This document shows positions 19,030-29,930 of a stretch of 64,000 nt of DNA, piece after piece. How positions within the stretch are numbered: the stretch's first letter is position 1; each line of letters starts with the position of its first letter. The notes below the pieces were generated by a model, which saw only the letters and a list, made by a program, of their open reading frames with translations, searched no databases and was not told where the DNA came from. The position numbers were made by a program, and so were the translations under genes. The stretch comes from Shewanella vesiculosa (lineage in GTDB: Bacteria > Pseudomonadota > Gammaproteobacteria > Enterobacterales > Shewanellaceae), in NCBI RefSeq assembly GCF_021560015.1, contig NZ_CP073588.1, forward strand, positions 4,582,001 through 4,646,000, read 5' to 3'.

Positions 19030-21051
19030 TTAGACCTTAAACTCGCGTACAGAGGCTTGTAGCTCTTCAGCAAGCATTGCAACTTGATGACTTGATTGTG
19101 CAGTTTGATCTGCTCCGATTGAGGTTTCTTCTGAAATCGATGCGATATGTTCAAGTTTTTCGGAAACTTGTTGGCTAACGATATTTTGCTCTTGCGCAGC
19201 ATGGGCAATATGATTACCCGAATCATAGGCTCGGTGAACCGACTTGCTGATAGTTTCGAGGGCAATATTAGATTGCTCGTTCTTTTCAACGCAACTGTTG
19301 GCTTGACCTCGACTTTGCTCCATTACTGCAACCGCTTCCTGAGTGCCGACTTGTAAAACTTCAATCATTTGCTGAATTTCACTGGTTGAATGTTGTGTAC
19401 GTGATGCTAAGTTACGAACCTCATCAGCAACAACCGCAAAACCTCGGCCTTGTTCACCCGCTCTTGCTGCTTCAATTGCGGCATTTAGCGCTAGTAAGTT
19501 GGTTTGATCGGCAATCCCACGGATTACGTCTAAGATAGAACCAATCGATGCACTGTCTGAATGAACCTTATTAATTACAACACCGGCTCTGGCGACTTCT
19601 TCTGCAAGGGCAATAATGGTATTTTTACTTTCTTCTGCAAGGGTACGCATATGCTGAGTTTCATTGTCAGCTTGCTTAATCTCGTTGAGTGCTTGATCTG
19701 CGCTCATTGAAACTTGCTGTGCACTTGAGCTCAACTCAGTCGTCGCAGCAGCAACTTGATCGACTTGGCTCTTTTGTTCTTGAATACCTATCGTTGTTTG
19801 CGAGGTAATGGCAGAGGTCTCTTCAGCTGCAGCCGCTAATTGGTTCGAGCGATCGACAATACCAATAATAAGACTGCGTAGGCTGTCGACTAAGCGATTA
19901 CAGTTTTTAGCTAATTCGGCAAACTCATCGTGACCTGTGTCATCTAATTTATGAGTTAAGTCACCTGATGCCAATACATTAAGGGCTTTATTGACTTTTT
20001 CTAACGAATTAGTCAGTGGTTTAACAACCGCAATACTAACGATAATAGCGACGACAATTGCCATTAATACTACTATTAGGGTTTTAATCGCTGCGGAATC
20101 AATAATATCTAACGCCGAATTACTAATATCACTTGCGAAAGTATCGATTGATTTTGCTAAAACAGTCATCTTCTTGTTGACGTCTTTAGCGGAACTTTGA
20201 GTTTCTACAAGTTGTTTAGCCGCGGCAAACTCATGACTTAATTGCTGCTGTTTCAGAGCGATAATTGAGTCATTACCCTTTAGCAAAGTAAATACTTTTG
20301 CGCTTTCAGCGGTTAAATCTTCTAAAGTTGAACTGTTTACAACACCGTTACCTTTAGTGTTGATAAAGTCTAATTTGGTCGATGCTTCGCTGACCATGTA
20401 ATCGAGTTCTTTAATGATTAAGTCATATTTGCTTTGTTCAGTTGTCGCCACTAAATCATAAATTGTGGTAATGATATTGATGAATGTACTATCGATTACA
20501 CTGGCGGTTGCGGCTAAACTACGTTCAGTTTCGTCCTCGCTAGTTTCTAGATCGATAATATCTAACAGAATCGATGAGGAGTCATCCGCTGCGTTTTCAA
20601 GATTACTGCGCATCTTAAGTAACTGTTCTTGTAAAGTAAGCGCACTTAGACGTTCAAGAAGCATCTTTGTGGCATTGGAACCATACAAAGTATAGCTTTT
20701 ATTTAATGCCGCTAAGGGGGCTGAAAGCTGCGTCTGTTTACTGACTAAGTTGTTTAAGCTACTGAGGTCTTGTTTAAAGGTGTTATCTAAATCTGATAAC
20801 TGTTTTTTTATGGCAGGAATTTGGGATGAACGAGTACTGTAATAAGCCAGTAGTGCTTCAATTTGTTGCGAGCTTAAGTTTTCACTTAAAATGCTCGTTC
20901 TTTCAAGCGCAGGTAAACTGATAGTGTTAAGAATCGTCGCTCCATCTTTAATTCTGTCATTACTCAGCATGGTTACACCACCGAGTACTATCAATAACAG
21001 CGTCACCACGGTAAAACCGCCAATGACTCTGGTCGCTACATTAATTTTCAT
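19030..21051 (-). CDS. Methyl-accepting chemotaxis protein
   Basis: A 673-residue transmembrane chemoreceptor. One membrane helix lies at about 10-30, followed by a long helical periplasmic sensor of about 290 residues, rich in coiled coil. A second helix lies at about 320-345, followed by HAMP and a C-terminal signalling domain. The hairpin tip reads [20 protein letters not shown], the site that binds CheA/CheW, and the flanking E/Q-rich helices are methylation regions. No C-terminal CheR-binding pentapeptide is seen. The sensor domain is of helical-bundle type with no PAS or Cache motif; the ligand is unknown. GGAG precedes the start. Confidence 0.93.
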   Translation of the reverse strand: MKINVATRVIGGFTVVTLLLIVLGGVTMLSNDRIKDGATILNTISLPALERTSILSENLSSQQIEALLAYYSTRSSQIPAIKKQLSDLDNTFKQDLSSLNNLVSKQTQLSAPLAALNKSYTLYGSNATKMLLERLSALTLQEQLLKMRSNLENAADDSSSILLDIIDLETSEDETERSLAATASVIDSTFINIITTIYDLVATTEQSKYDLIIKELDYMVSEASTKLDFINTKGNGVVNSSTLEDLTAESAKVFTLLKGNDSIIALKQQQLSHEFAAAKQLVETQSSAKDVNKKMTVLAKSIDTFASDISNSALDIIDSAAIKTLIVVLMAIVVAIIVSIAVVKPLTNSLEKVNKALNVLASGDLTHKLDDTGHDEFAELAKNCNRLVDSLRSLIIGIVDRSNQLAAAAEETSAITSQTTIGIQEQKSQVDQVAAATTELSSSAQQVSMSADQALNEIKQADNETQHMRTLAEESKNTIIALAEEVARAGVVINKVHSDSASIGSILDVIRGIADQTNLLALNAAIEAARAGEQGRGFAVVADEVRNLASRTQHSTSEIQQMIEVLQVGTQEAVAVMEQSRGQANSCVEKNEQSNIALETISKSVHRAYDSGNHIAHAAQEQNIVSQQVSEKLEHIASISEETSIGADQTAQSSHQVAMLAEELQASVREFKV

Positions 21052-21203
21052 ACAGTACTCCGGCTATTATTATTTGATCCTGATTTTTCTGGTGTGTGCT
21101 GTTGCATGTCATCATATCGAATTTATTAGAGGGTGATTGTTTCTCAGGCAAGCGTAACAAATTCTACATTTAGTTATCGGCTAAATGCTACTTTAGTTTA
21201 ACG

Positions 21204-22022
21204 TTAAACTAACCTTTTTTGGGTAATATTTTCATTCTTTTCAAGATGCCATAATGTGAGGTGCTCTCCCCAGCAACAACCAGTATCTAATGCCAGAATT
21301 TTCTGGTTATTTGTTTGCCCCATTAATGCTGCCCAATGTCCGAAAACTAAGGTGTTTTGTGGCACTATTTTCGATGGGAATTCAAACCATGGGCGTAAAT
21401 CTGATGAGTGTTGTTTGCTGGGCGGCAATTTACACTTAAAATCAAGACTTCCATCTAAGTGCAAGAATCTCATTCGAGTTAAGGCATTGATACAGTAACG
21501 TAGCCTAGCTATACCTGCCAGTGCTGGCGACCATTGTTCGGTATCGTCGCTATACATTTGGCCAATTAATTCGCTTAAATAATCATCTTGCTGTAAAGCT
21601 ATGCTCACTTGTTTTGCTTCACGCTCAACTATGGCCAAGTCCCATTGAGGGGGAACACCTGCATGCGTCATGATGATATTGTGTTCGGGTAAGGTCCGAA
21701 TCAAGGGTTGTTGACGAACCCAAGTGACCAAATTATCAATATCAGGTGCATTGAGGAGTTCGTCAAGATGATCGTTGGGATTAGGTCGCTTTAATTTTCC
21801 GTGCAAAGCTAGCAGATGTAAATCGTGATTACCGAGCACCACTTTTGCAGAATCTTGTAAAGACTGGAAGAAACGCAGGGTTGCAAGTGACTCAGTTCCT
21901 CTGGCAATAAGATCACCTACGGCCCAGAGTTGGTCTTTAGACGGATTAAAAGCCACTTTTTGCAGCAGTAGTTGTAATTCTGAATAACAACCCTGAATAT
22001 CGCCAACAAAATAGTTAGCCAT
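21204..22022 (-). CDS. apaH: Symmetrical bis(5'-nucleosyl)-tetraphosphatase
   Basis: A 272-residue metallophosphatase that splits Ap4A into two ADP. The three phosphoesterase motifs are intact: GDIQGCYSEL near residue 7, GDLIARG near residue 36 and GNHDLHLLAL near residue 64. The last gene of the lptD-surA-pdxA-rsmA-apaG-apaH block, 3 bases after apaG, matching E. coli order. RNA-cap (Np4N) removal is a second established role. Confidence 0.95.
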   Translation of the reverse strand: MANYFVGDIQGCYSELQLLLQKVAFNPSKDQLWAVGDLIARGTESLATLRFFQSLQDSAKVVLGNHDLHLLALHGKLKRPNPNDHLDELLNAPDIDNLVTWVRQQPLIRTLPEHNIIMTHAGVPPQWDLAIVEREAKQVSIALQQDDYLSELIGQMYSDDTEQWSPALAGIARLRYCINALTRMRFLHLDGSLDFKCKLPPSKQHSSDLRPWFEFPSKIVPQNTLVFGHWAALMGQTNNQKILALDTGCCWGEHLTLWHLEKNENITQKRLV

Positions 22023-22025
22023 AAG

Positions 22026-22406
22026 TTATTGAAATATCCCAGGAACCGCTAGACGAAAAGGTGGGATTGCGACTAAAAAACGCTCTCCTTTATGATCTTC
22101 CATACCATAAAAACCTTGCATAAAACCGACTGGCGTTTCCATTACAGTACCACTGGTATACTGATATGCGGTATTCGGAGCAATGGTCGGCGTTTCGCCC
22201 ACAACACCAGGGCCTTTGACTTCATTTTTATCGCCGTCAGCGTCGGTGATAATCCAATGACGGTCTTTTAGAGTTACTTTGTTATCACTCAGATTGATAA
22301 TGGTTATCGTGTAGCTAAAGAGGTATTTATTATCGGCAACATCAGATTGTTGTTCTAAATATTGGGTGTCGACTTTAATTTTTATCGGTGATTCAACTTG
22401 GCTCAT
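22026..22406 (-). CDS. apaG: ApaG (Co2+/Mg2+ efflux-associated) protein
   Basis: A 126-residue single fibronectin-like beta domain. The core IINLSDNKVTLKDRHWIITDADG, then GPGVVGETPTIAPNTAYQYTSG, is typical of ApaG, as is the GFMQGFYGM motif near the C-terminus. The biochemical role is unsettled; E. coli mutants affect cobalt resistance. It lies between rsmA and apaH, as in other gammaproteobacteria. Confidence 0.95.
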   Translation of the reverse strand: MSQVESPIKIKVDTQYLEQQSDVADNKYLFSYTITIINLSDNKVTLKDRHWIITDADGDKNEVKGPGVVGETPTIAPNTAYQYTSGTVMETPVGFMQGFYGMEDHKGERFLVAIPPFRLAVPGIFQ

Positions 22407-22423
22407 ATTAGATCCTAAAGCAA

Positions 22424-22450
22424 AAGGGCATGCTCAATACGCATGCCCTT
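22424..22450 (-). terminator. Hairpin between rsmA and apaG
   Basis: A perfect 10-bp stem (AAGGGCATGC and its complement) with a 7-base loop, followed on the minus strand by TTTTGCTTT. Placed inside the operon, it would attenuate rather than fully stop transcription into apaG-apaH. Confidence 0.6.
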
Positions 22451-22454
22451 ATAT

Positions 22455-23261
22455 TTAATCTTTTTTGTCACACAGAAAATTAGCCATTGTGACGTATTGC
22501 TCGACGCTAATTTGTTCGGGCCGCAAACTAGCATCAACTTGTAACGTAGCAAAATCGTCGTCTGACAATAATGTTTTTAAATTATTACGTAATGTCTTAC
22601 GGCGCATATTAAATGCGGTTGTCACTAAGTGCCTTAATACATCAACATTTTGGCATGGCCAAGGCTTGACTGCATAAGGCAATAATCTGACGACTGCAGA
22701 ATCCACTTTAGGGGCAGGAGTGAAGCTGGTTGGCGGCACTTCTAGTACAGGAACCACTTGGCAATAATATTGTGCCATTACCGTTAAGCGGCCATATGCC
22801 TTGTTACCAGGGCTAGCCGATAAACGTAATACGACTTCTTTTTGCAACATAAAATGCATTGTTTCTATTTGTTCAGCAAACTCAAACAAATGAAACATCA
22901 AGGGCGTTGAAATGTTGTAAGGAAGATTTCCAAACACTTTCATTTTTTTGCCAGCTTGTTGCAATTGGTTAAAATCAAACTGCAATGCATCACCTTGGTG
23001 AATGGTCAGTTTGTCTTTTAGTGTTGGATGATATTGTAGGCGCTTAACTAAGTCGCGATCTAATTCAACAACCGTGAGGTTATCAATCATGTCTGCAACA
23101 GGTTCAGTTAAGGCACCTAGGCCAGGTCCAATTTCGACCATCACATGATTATTATCAGGCGCAATAGCCCCGACTATGCTACTAATCACGCCTTGATCAG
23201 TTAAGAAGTTTTGTCCAAAACGCTTTCTGGCCGTATGGCCTAAATGTACTTTATTACTCAT
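22455..23261 (-). CDS. rsmA: 16S rRNA dimethyladenosine transferase (KsgA)
   Basis: A 268-residue enzyme that dimethylates two adjacent adenosines at the 3' end of 16S rRNA. It begins with the [14 protein letters not shown] motif, then SAM motif [12 protein letters not shown] and the catalytic NLPYNIS motif near residue 113. The C-terminal helical domain has [15 protein letters not shown]. It is 9 bases after pdxA, in the conserved block. Confidence 0.97.
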   Translation of the reverse strand: MSNKVHLGHTARKRFGQNFLTDQGVISSIVGAIAPDNNHVMVEIGPGLGALTEPVADMIDNLTVVELDRDLVKRLQYHPTLKDKLTIHQGDALQFDFNQLQQAGKKMKVFGNLPYNISTPLMFHLFEFAEQIETMHFMLQKEVVLRLSASPGNKAYGRLTVMAQYYCQVVPVLEVPPTSFTPAPKVDSAVVRLLPYAVKPWPCQNVDVLRHLVTTAFNMRRKTLRNNLKTLLSDDDFATLQVDASLRPEQISVEQYVTMANFLCDKKD

Positions 23262-23270
23262 TAAAATGGG

Positions 23271-24254
23271 TTACTTACTTTTTGAGGCCAATTCGATGGC
23301 TTTGTTTAATGCACAGGTAAAACTGCCGCTATCCGCTTGGCCACTGCCGGCTAATTCTAGCGCGGTGCCGTGATCGACTGAAGTACGGATATAAGGTAAA
23401 CCTAAGGTGATATTGACCGACTTGCCAAATCCTAATGATTTAAGCACAGGTAATCCTTGGTCATGATACATGGCTAATACCACGTCAGCTTGTTCGAGAT
23501 ACTTAGGTTGGAATAGCGTATCGGCCGGTAAGGGGCCAACAATATCCATACCTTGTTCCCGTAGCTCGTTGAGCGCAGGTATGATGGTATCAATTTCTTC
23601 ACGGCCTAAATGGCCATCTTCTCCTGCATGTGGATTGAGTCCGCACACATAAATTTTAGGTGAGCCTAAACCAAACTTACTGACTAACTCGCGATGTAAA
23701 ATGGTAATAATATGATGCAGTCTATCACGGGTAATCGCTTTAGCGACATACGCTAAAGGAATGTGAGTCGTCATCAATGCCACTTGCAAGCCTGGAGCGG
23801 CAAGCATCATGACAACATCAGCACAGTTAGCTTGCAGTGCAAAAAATTCGGTATGACCACTAAACGGAATACCCGCTTGGTTAATAATGCCTTTATGCAC
23901 TGGCCCAGTGACGACGGCGTCGAATTCATTCGACATATTTCTCTCACCGGCGTAACGCAAGGTTTCTACTACATATGCACTGTTTGCTTCATTCAACACA
24001 CCACATTTAGCTTCTTCAGCTAATGCAAAAGGCGCAATAGTTAATGTCCCTGCGGCTTGAGGTTTTGGTGGTTGTGATGATTGGTAAGGCATAAGTTGCA
24101 AGGGTAATCCAAGCATTTTTGCTCGCGTCATGAGCAAATCAGGATCGGCGCAAACAACTAACTCAACAGGCCAAGCCTGTTGAGCGAGTTTGATGACTAA
24201 GTCTGGACCAATACTTGCTGGTTCGCCTGGTGTTATGGCAATACGTTTAGTCAT
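23271..24254 (-). CDS. pdxA: 4-hydroxythreonine-4-phosphate dehydrogenase
   Basis: A 327-residue NAD-dependent enzyme of pyridoxal phosphate synthesis. It begins [13 protein letters not shown]. The substrate-binding TGPVHKG and GHTEF stretches and the metal-ligand histidine motifs ([10 protein letters not shown] and AMYHDQGLP) are intact. The gap to surA upstream is 9 bases, so the two are probably cotranscribed. Confidence 0.97.
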   Translation of the reverse strand: MTKRIAITPGEPASIGPDLVIKLAQQAWPVELVVCADPDLLMTRAKMLGLPLQLMPYQSSQPPKPQAAGTLTIAPFALAEEAKCGVLNEANSAYVVETLRYAGERNMSNEFDAVVTGPVHKGIINQAGIPFSGHTEFFALQANCADVVMMLAAPGLQVALMTTHIPLAYVAKAITRDRLHHIITILHRELVSKFGLGSPKIYVCGLNPHAGEDGHLGREEIDTIIPALNELREQGMDIVGPLPADTLFQPKYLEQADVVLAMYHDQGLPVLKSLGFGKSVNITLGLPYIRTSVDHGTALELAGSGQADSGSFTCALNKAIELASKSK

Positions 24255-24263
24255 TAATTATGC

Positions 24264-25568
24264 TTAGCCTCGTTTGCTTTCTGGCTCAACGATTTCGATA
24301 TACGCTTCTGAACGCATTTCGTCTAACCAGGTTTGTAGCTCTTCATTAAACTTACGACGGAAGATTAATTGATGAGCACGGTTGCTATTAAATTGTTCTG
24401 TAGCGTCTGTTTTACGGCGAGCTTCAAGTTGGACTATATGCCAGCCATGCGTTGAACGGAACGGTTCACTGTACTGACCTTCTTCAAGGCTTGCTAGAGT
24501 TTGTGAAAACTCTGGCACATACATGCTTGGGTCTGCCCAGCCTAATTCACCGCCTTTAGCTGCAGAACCAGGATCTTCAGAGTACTGACTGGCTAATTTA
24601 GCGAAATCAGCATCACCGGCACGCACTTGAATTAAAAAGTTGGCTAACATCGCTTTAGCACGCTCTTCCGATAAAATCGGTGAGGGCTTTAATAGGATAT
24701 GGCGTGATTTTACTTCTTCAACTTCTTGAGTTTGTAAGCCACGAGTATCGACTACTTTGATAATATGAAAACCGGACCCCGATTTAATCGGACCAATAAT
24801 GTCACCTTTCTTAGCTGTACTAACCACTTCAGCAAATAAGGTTGGCATTTCATTGATGTTCATAAAATCCCAGATCCCGCCTTCTAGCGCTTTTGGACCC
24901 GAAGATGATGCAATAGCTGTGCTACGGAAATCATCACCGTCATTTAAGCGTTTAAGCACGATATCTGCACGGCGACTAGCACTTTCAAGTTGTTCACTGG
25001 TTGGGTTACTTGGTACTTCAATCAGGATGTGACCAATTTGAAACTCAACATCTTTTAAGCCTTGTTCCTGAATCAGTTTCACTAAGCCGGTAATTTCTTG
25101 CGGCGACACCTGAATTCGGCGTTGTACTTGAATACGCTGAATTTCACCTAGGGTGACTTCTTGACGTAACTGTTCCCGATATTGACTAAAGCTAGTGCCT
25201 TCGCTCTCAATCGATTGGCGCATCTGTGCAACCGATATTTTCTGCTCTTTAGCAATATTTTCAATTGTTTGGTCTAATTGTAAATCGCCAATTTGCAAAC
25301 CGATACGTTGAGCTGTTTGCATTTGCAAATGGGTTAAAATGAGGCGTTCTATAACCTGAGTACGCAAGGCGTCATCAGAAGGCAACGTTTGATTAGCCGA
25401 TTTGGCATTGGCTTTGACTGTGGTAATCATGTTGCTGATTTCACTTTCAAGAATGATACCGTCATTAACTTGTACCGCTACGCGATCTAATGGTATTGGC
25501 GCAGCAATACTGGTGTTGCTTATAGCCAGTGCTAGTAATGCAAAAATTATTTTTTTACTGTGTTTCAT
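24264..25568 (-). CDS. surA: Periplasmic chaperone and peptidyl-prolyl isomerase SurA
   Basis: A 434-residue periplasmic chaperone for outer membrane proteins. A signal peptide (MKHSKKIIFALLALAIS to about residue 23) precedes an N-terminal chaperone domain of about 140 residues. Two parvulin (PPIC) domains follow, marked by GHILIEVPSNP and by SRHILLKPSP, each ending in a GSGFHIIKV- or HGWHIVQL-like strand. I chose the start at 25568 because the longer frame to 25610 would put 14 residues in front of the signal peptide. Its partner lptD, an important SurA client, lies immediately upstream. Confidence 0.95.
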   Translation of the reverse strand: MKHSKKIIFALLALAISNTSIAAPIPLDRVAVQVNDGIILESEISNMITTVKANAKSANQTLPSDDALRTQVIERLILTHLQMQTAQRIGLQIGDLQLDQTIENIAKEQKISVAQMRQSIESEGTSFSQYREQLRQEVTLGEIQRIQVQRRIQVSPQEITGLVKLIQEQGLKDVEFQIGHILIEVPSNPTSEQLESASRRADIVLKRLNDGDDFRSTAIASSSGPKALEGGIWDFMNINEMPTLFAEVVSTAKKGDIIGPIKSGSGFHIIKVVDTRGLQTQEVEEVKSRHILLKPSPILSEERAKAMLANFLIQVRAGDADFAKLASQYSEDPGSAAKGGELGWADPSMYVPEFSQTLASLEEGQYSEPFRSTHGWHIVQLEARRKTDATEQFNSNRAHQLIFRRKFNEELQTWLDEMRSEAYIEIVEPESKRG

Positions 25569-25712
25569 CCACAAAATCCTTGGCACATTCGATTCAATAT
25601 AAACTGGCAATAGATCGCCAAAATAAGGTTACTACATCATACTCAACAGCATGTTTGTTGTTATTGGACTATGAGTTTATCGCTAGGTTCAGCAATCTAT
25701 CACAAAAGATTG

Positions 25713-28013
25713 TTAATTCCTCAAGTAAAGTGGTTTACGGTAGTTAAATAAGCCTTCATTTAACATGTCGTCGACTCCTAATGGACCCGATCCGCCTAAG
25801 CCTTTAATGACAAAGTTTAGATAAACACCGCTCTCAAACTCTTCACGTCCGTCAATGGCGGCTGACAAATCATCATCGTAGTTTGTTTTAATTCGGTAAT
25901 GATAACTCAGACGCAATGCCCAGCAACATGACTCATACTGCACGCCTGTATAAGTTTCAATACTACGAGATTCATTAAGGTCATAATAGTAGTTACCAAC
26001 AAAATATAAGTTGTCACTAAGAGGCCAAGATGTTCTTACGCCTGCTTGAGAAATATCAACTTTATCATTGGTATTGGTATTGAGTAAGTCTGGAACAAAG
26101 CGATAGCTTAACTGTAATAATTTGTCATTACTTGGACGATAATCCAAGGTGACTTCATTCTTTTTATTCTCACCTGTTTGAGTGTCGTGCTGAACCGAAC
26201 CACTGATAAACCAGTCATTATATAACTGAGCATCGAGTTCTGCTGCTAATACCGACGTCGACTGCGTTGTTTCTTCATAGGTATCATCAATGCTGACTTT
26301 TGAGTCTTGTAAATACATGATTTGACCTACGCTAAACTTCATTTTTTCGCGGTTAGCTTGGTCAAATAAACGGGTGGTGAACCCCAAGGTAAACTGGTTA
26401 GCATCTGCTACACGATCTAAGCCTGAATATTGGCGATCGCGGAACAAGCCATAATAGTCTTCTTGTAGTTGCGCGGTGTCATAAATACCAATATTGGATT
26501 GGTCTTCATAGCCGACATAAAGGTATTGAATTTGCGGTTCTAGGGTTTGACGGTATTGTTCGTCAAACATTTGGGTAGCTCGCTCGAAATTAACCTGACC
26601 ATGTAAACGCGCTTGCGGAATAGTGCGGCTTACGCTGTTATCTAAGGTTGAATCGGGATCGATATTTTGCTGCCAATACTGGGTTTGCAGTAATTTAACT
26701 TCACTGGTAAACGAGCCCGCAGGCCCTTGAATTGGCCAGATTAAGCTAGGCACTAAGTGTAAGCGAGTCGCGGTATTGTAGTCATTATCTTGATGACGAA
26801 AGTTGGTCAGTTCAGAGTTAAACTTAAAGTCGATAGAGTTAAAAATATCGGCAGCACGATAGTTAAAGTTTAACTGTGGCATCACTTGATAGGGTTTTTC
26901 GTCTTCACCAAGTACTTTAATGTCTTGTACGCGCATATTGAAATCCCAGTTACGTTCAAAATAACTCGCTTCACCAATGCGCGATAACTGGTTGTCGGTT
27001 GAACGGTTAACGTCGGAATTTAAATCATTGAAATAATTGTTATCAGACACATCGGTATAGTCTGATCTGACGCGCCAGTTTTTATTGATGGCCCCTTGAT
27101 GACTCCAATGATACAAATAACGGTCAGCGTTTGAGGTTAGCTTACTGTCATTACTTAAGTATTCGACATTGAACTGGCCGTTTTGTTGCTCACCGGCAAG
27201 ATAGCGAAATTGAGTTTTGGTATACAACCCACGTGATGACATGAAATCCGGAGTGAAAGTAAGATCAAACTCTGGCGCAATATTCCAATAATAAGGGGTA
27301 CTGACTTCTACACCATTCGTGGTACTGGTACTAAAGCTTGGGAATAAAAAGCCTGTTTTACGTTTATCAGATACCGGTACTGTCATATATGGAATATATA
27401 GCACTGGAATGTCTGCGATACGCAGCTTGGCATTCCAAATCTCACCCCATTCTTCTTTACTGTCAATTTTGATCATGTCCGCTTCAAGCAGCCATGATTC
27501 ATCACCTGGAGGACAGGTTGAAAAGTTAGTTTTGGTCAGTAATAAATTATTGTCTGACGTAATCTGTAACTTTTCAGCATCGCCATGAACTTGTTGGCCA
27601 TGCAACCAATACTGTGCGCCTTTTAAGGTGGCGTTATTGGTACTCATTTGAGCTTCTAGTGTATCGGCCGTAACGGTAAATAACTCATCTTTAAATATTA
27701 GGTTGCCGTTAGCATTTAAGCGTTGTTGCTTTTGATCTAATACGGCATTGTCAGCCGCAATATGACGAAACCCTTGGCTGAAACTAACATCGCCCGAAAA
27801 TTCGGCTTGCTCATTATAAGAAACAGCAGAGTGATCACTAATGATAACAATCTGATCGTCAGAAATACCGGTTAATGCTGCACTATCTTCGAATGAACGA
27901 GAAACAGGTGGCGCAACAACGCATTGTAGCGCAGGCGCTTCGGTCGTTGTTGGCTCATCAGCCAACACGATATTTGGGAGTAGGCTTAGTGCCAGAAAAT
28001 AACGGATCTGCAT
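25713..28013 (-). CDS. lptD: LPS assembly outer membrane protein LptD
   Basis: A protein of 766 residues: a signal peptide (MQIRYFLALSLLPNIVLA), an N-terminal OstA/jellyroll domain (about 50-210) rich in the repeated AD-A-LD pattern, then a large beta barrel. It delivers lipopolysaccharide to the outer leaflet with the lipoprotein LptE. Two cysteines near the N-terminus and a late CC pair (ESCCWALRL) provide the disulfides that LptD needs for function. The long frame opens with TTG at 28022; ATG at 28013 begins exactly at a normal signal peptide. It is divergent from amgK. Confidence 0.95.
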   Translation of the reverse strand: MQIRYFLALSLLPNIVLADEPTTTEAPALQCVVAPPVSRSFEDSAALTGISDDQIVIISDHSAVSYNEQAEFSGDVSFSQGFRHIAADNAVLDQKQQRLNANGNLIFKDELFTVTADTLEAQMSTNNATLKGAQYWLHGQQVHGDAEKLQITSDNNLLLTKTNFSTCPPGDESWLLEADMIKIDSKEEWGEIWNAKLRIADIPVLYIPYMTVPVSDKRKTGFLFPSFSTSTTNGVEVSTPYYWNIAPEFDLTFTPDFMSSRGLYTKTQFRYLAGEQQNGQFNVEYLSNDSKLTSNADRYLYHWSHQGAINKNWRVRSDYTDVSDNNYFNDLNSDVNRSTDNQLSRIGEASYFERNWDFNMRVQDIKVLGEDEKPYQVMPQLNFNYRAADIFNSIDFKFNSELTNFRHQDNDYNTATRLHLVPSLIWPIQGPAGSFTSEVKLLQTQYWQQNIDPDSTLDNSVSRTIPQARLHGQVNFERATQMFDEQYRQTLEPQIQYLYVGYEDQSNIGIYDTAQLQEDYYGLFRDRQYSGLDRVADANQFTLGFTTRLFDQANREKMKFSVGQIMYLQDSKVSIDDTYEETTQSTSVLAAELDAQLYNDWFISGSVQHDTQTGENKKNEVTLDYRPSNDKLLQLSYRFVPDLLNTNTNDKVDISQAGVRTSWPLSDNLYFVGNYYYDLNESRSIETYTGVQYESCCWALRLSYHYRIKTNYDDDLSAAIDGREEFESGVYLNFVIKGLGGSGPLGVDDMLNEGLFNYRKPLYLRN

Positions 28014-28156
28014 TGTTGTCAATAATTTATGAATTCTGATTCCGGAAAGTTTTGGAGAGAAAAAGATACTCAGCTAGATGAAACATTCCATTCTTTAGCT
28101 GTTTCCAAATGTTATGCTGGCTATAATAAAGCAATTTTTAGTTAAGAGCCATTGAG

Positions 28157-29185
28157 ATGATTTTATCTGACCCAAGATTTGTTGCGTTAAGTAACTGGTT
28201 AAACCAATATTTCGGCGATAACGTTGCCGTTAGTTTGATCTGTGGTGATGCCAGTTTTCGACGTTATTTTCGTGTTCAGTATCAAGGTAAGCATTATATT
28301 GTCTCTGATTCGCCCATTGATTTAGTGCCTATCGCGCCTTTTGTGGCGATTGCAAAAGCTTACCATCATGCTGGGTTATTAGTACCCGAAGTACTTGCCA
28401 CCTGCGATGACTATGGCTTTGTTTTGCAAACTGATGTGGGCGAATTACAACTCTTGTCCGTGCTGAATAAAGCTAATGCGAGCGACTATTATCAGCGCGC
28501 ATTAAACTTATTACCCATTATTGCATCCGTGACCGAGACCCAAGATGGTCCGCTGGCCGATTATGACGCTGCTTTTGTGATGCGAGAGTTAGCGATTTTT
28601 GTCGATTGGCTTCTGACAGAGCATTTAGATTACTCGTTGACGGACAATGAACAGGCAATGATTGAGTCGACCTTTAATGCGTTAACCGAAAATGTCCTTG
28701 CACAGCCTCAAGTCGGTATGCATCGTGATTATCATAGCCGTAATTTACTGATAAATAATCAAGCTTTAGCGGTGATCGACTTTCAAGATGCCGTCTATGG
28801 CGCAGTCACTTATGATGCTGTCTCTCTGCTACGTGACTGTTACGTGCGCTGGCCTGACGATATCGTTAATCCGTTGATGAGATATCATTATCAACTGGCA
28901 ATTGATCATCAATTGATGAGTGACGATGTAACGTTTTCAACTTATCAACAATGGTTTGATTTAATGGGCATACAACGCCACATTAAAGCCGCAGGTATTT
29001 TTGCACGTTTATACCATCGTGATGCCAAGCGCGGTTATTTGGCTGATATTCCATTAACCTTACAATACGTTGCTGATATTGGTATGCAGTACTCACAAAT
29101 TGCTGAATTTAGTCAATGGGTTAATAAGGTGATTTTACCGCGAGTAAACCGTAAAAGTATTGATGAGGCGGTAAGCGAAGCATGA
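28157..29185 (+). CDS. amgK: N-acetylmuramate/N-acetylglucosamine kinase AmgK-like
   Basis: A 342-residue aminoglycoside phosphotransferase-fold kinase. The catalytic loop reads MHRDYHSRNLLI (near residues 193-204) and the metal motif reads VIDFQDAVYG. In pseudomonads AmgK phosphorylates the anomeric carbon of MurNAc in a peptidoglycan recycling bypass that avoids de novo MurA (fosfomycin target). The stop overlaps the start of murU by four bases, and the pair sits beside lptD, the same arrangement known in Pseudomonas. Confidence 0.87.
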   Translation: MILSDPRFVALSNWLNQYFGDNVAVSLICGDASFRRYFRVQYQGKHYIVSDSPIDLVPIAPFVAIAKAYHHAGLLVPEVLATCDDYGFVLQTDVGELQLLSVLNKANASDYYQRALNLLPIIASVTETQDGPLADYDAAFVMRELAIFVDWLLTEHLDYSLTDNEQAMIESTFNALTENVLAQPQVGMHRDYHSRNLLINNQALAVIDFQDAVYGAVTYDAVSLLRDCYVRWPDDIVNPLMRYHYQLAIDHQLMSDDVTFSTYQQWFDLMGIQRHIKAAGIFARLYHRDAKRGYLADIPLTLQYVADIGMQYSQIAEFSQWVNKVILPRVNRKSIDEAVSEA

Positions 29186-29865
29186 AAGCAATGATTTTGG
29201 CTGCGGGGCGTGGAGAGCGTTTACGGCCTTTAACCGACTCCTTACCTAAACCGTTAGTGAGCGTTGCTGGTAAACCATTAATAGAATATCACATAGAGAA
29301 ACTTGCCTTGCTGGGGGTGAGTGACATAGTGATCAATCAGGCGTGGTTAGGGCATAAATTACCTGAAATATTAGGCGATGGAAGTCGTTGGGGAGTACAG
29401 ATCCGTTATAGCGATGAAACCACGGCGTTAGAAACGGCTGGCGGTATCAAGCACGCATTACCATTATTAGGTGATGAGCCCTTTTTAGTCATCAACGGTG
29501 ATATATTTATCGATTACTTGCCCGATGTCTCGTTAGCTTATCGAATGGTTATCCAAGCTGAAGCGGACGCGTTTTTATGGTTAGTTGATAATCCAGCGCA
29601 TCATCCGCAGGGCGATTTTGCTATTGATGTGAATGGCCAATTAACGGTTGATGATGAGCCAAAGTTAACCTTTGCTGGCTTGGGCATTTACCATCCTCGA
29701 TTATTTATAAACTTACCCGAAGGTAAACAAGCCTTGGGACCTGTGCTGAAGCAATCAATGAGCCAGCAGCGGATACAAGGTGTGCATTTTAAGGCTTATT
29801 GGTGCGATGTCGGGACGATTGAGCGATTAGAACAACTGCAGAGTCGATTACTGGCTCAAGATTAA
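29182..29865 (+). CDS. murU: N-acetylmuramate alpha-1-phosphate uridylyltransferase MurU-like
   Basis: A 227-residue nucleotidyltransferase beginning MKAMILAAGRGERLRPLT with the LPKPLVSVAGKPLIEY signature, characteristic of sugar-1-phosphate nucleotidyltransferases. Conserved VINGDIF (metal aspartate) lies near residue 107. With AmgK it yields UDP-MurNAc for cell-wall recycling. It overlaps amgK by ATGA, so translation is coupled. The short length and context argue for MurU rather than RmlA or GalU types. Confidence 0.87.
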   Translation: MKAMILAAGRGERLRPLTDSLPKPLVSVAGKPLIEYHIEKLALLGVSDIVINQAWLGHKLPEILGDGSRWGVQIRYSDETTALETAGGIKHALPLLGDEPFLVINGDIFIDYLPDVSLAYRMVIQAEADAFLWLVDNPAHHPQGDFAIDVNGQLTVDDEPKLTFAGLGIYHPRLFINLPEGKQALGPVLKQSMSQQRIQGVHFKAYWCDVGTIERLEQLQSRLLAQD

Positions 29866-29930
29866 GGCATGCGAGCGCGCCTAAATGCAAAGCGCGACAT
29901 ATTAATTATTTAACCGTAGTGGAAAACAAC

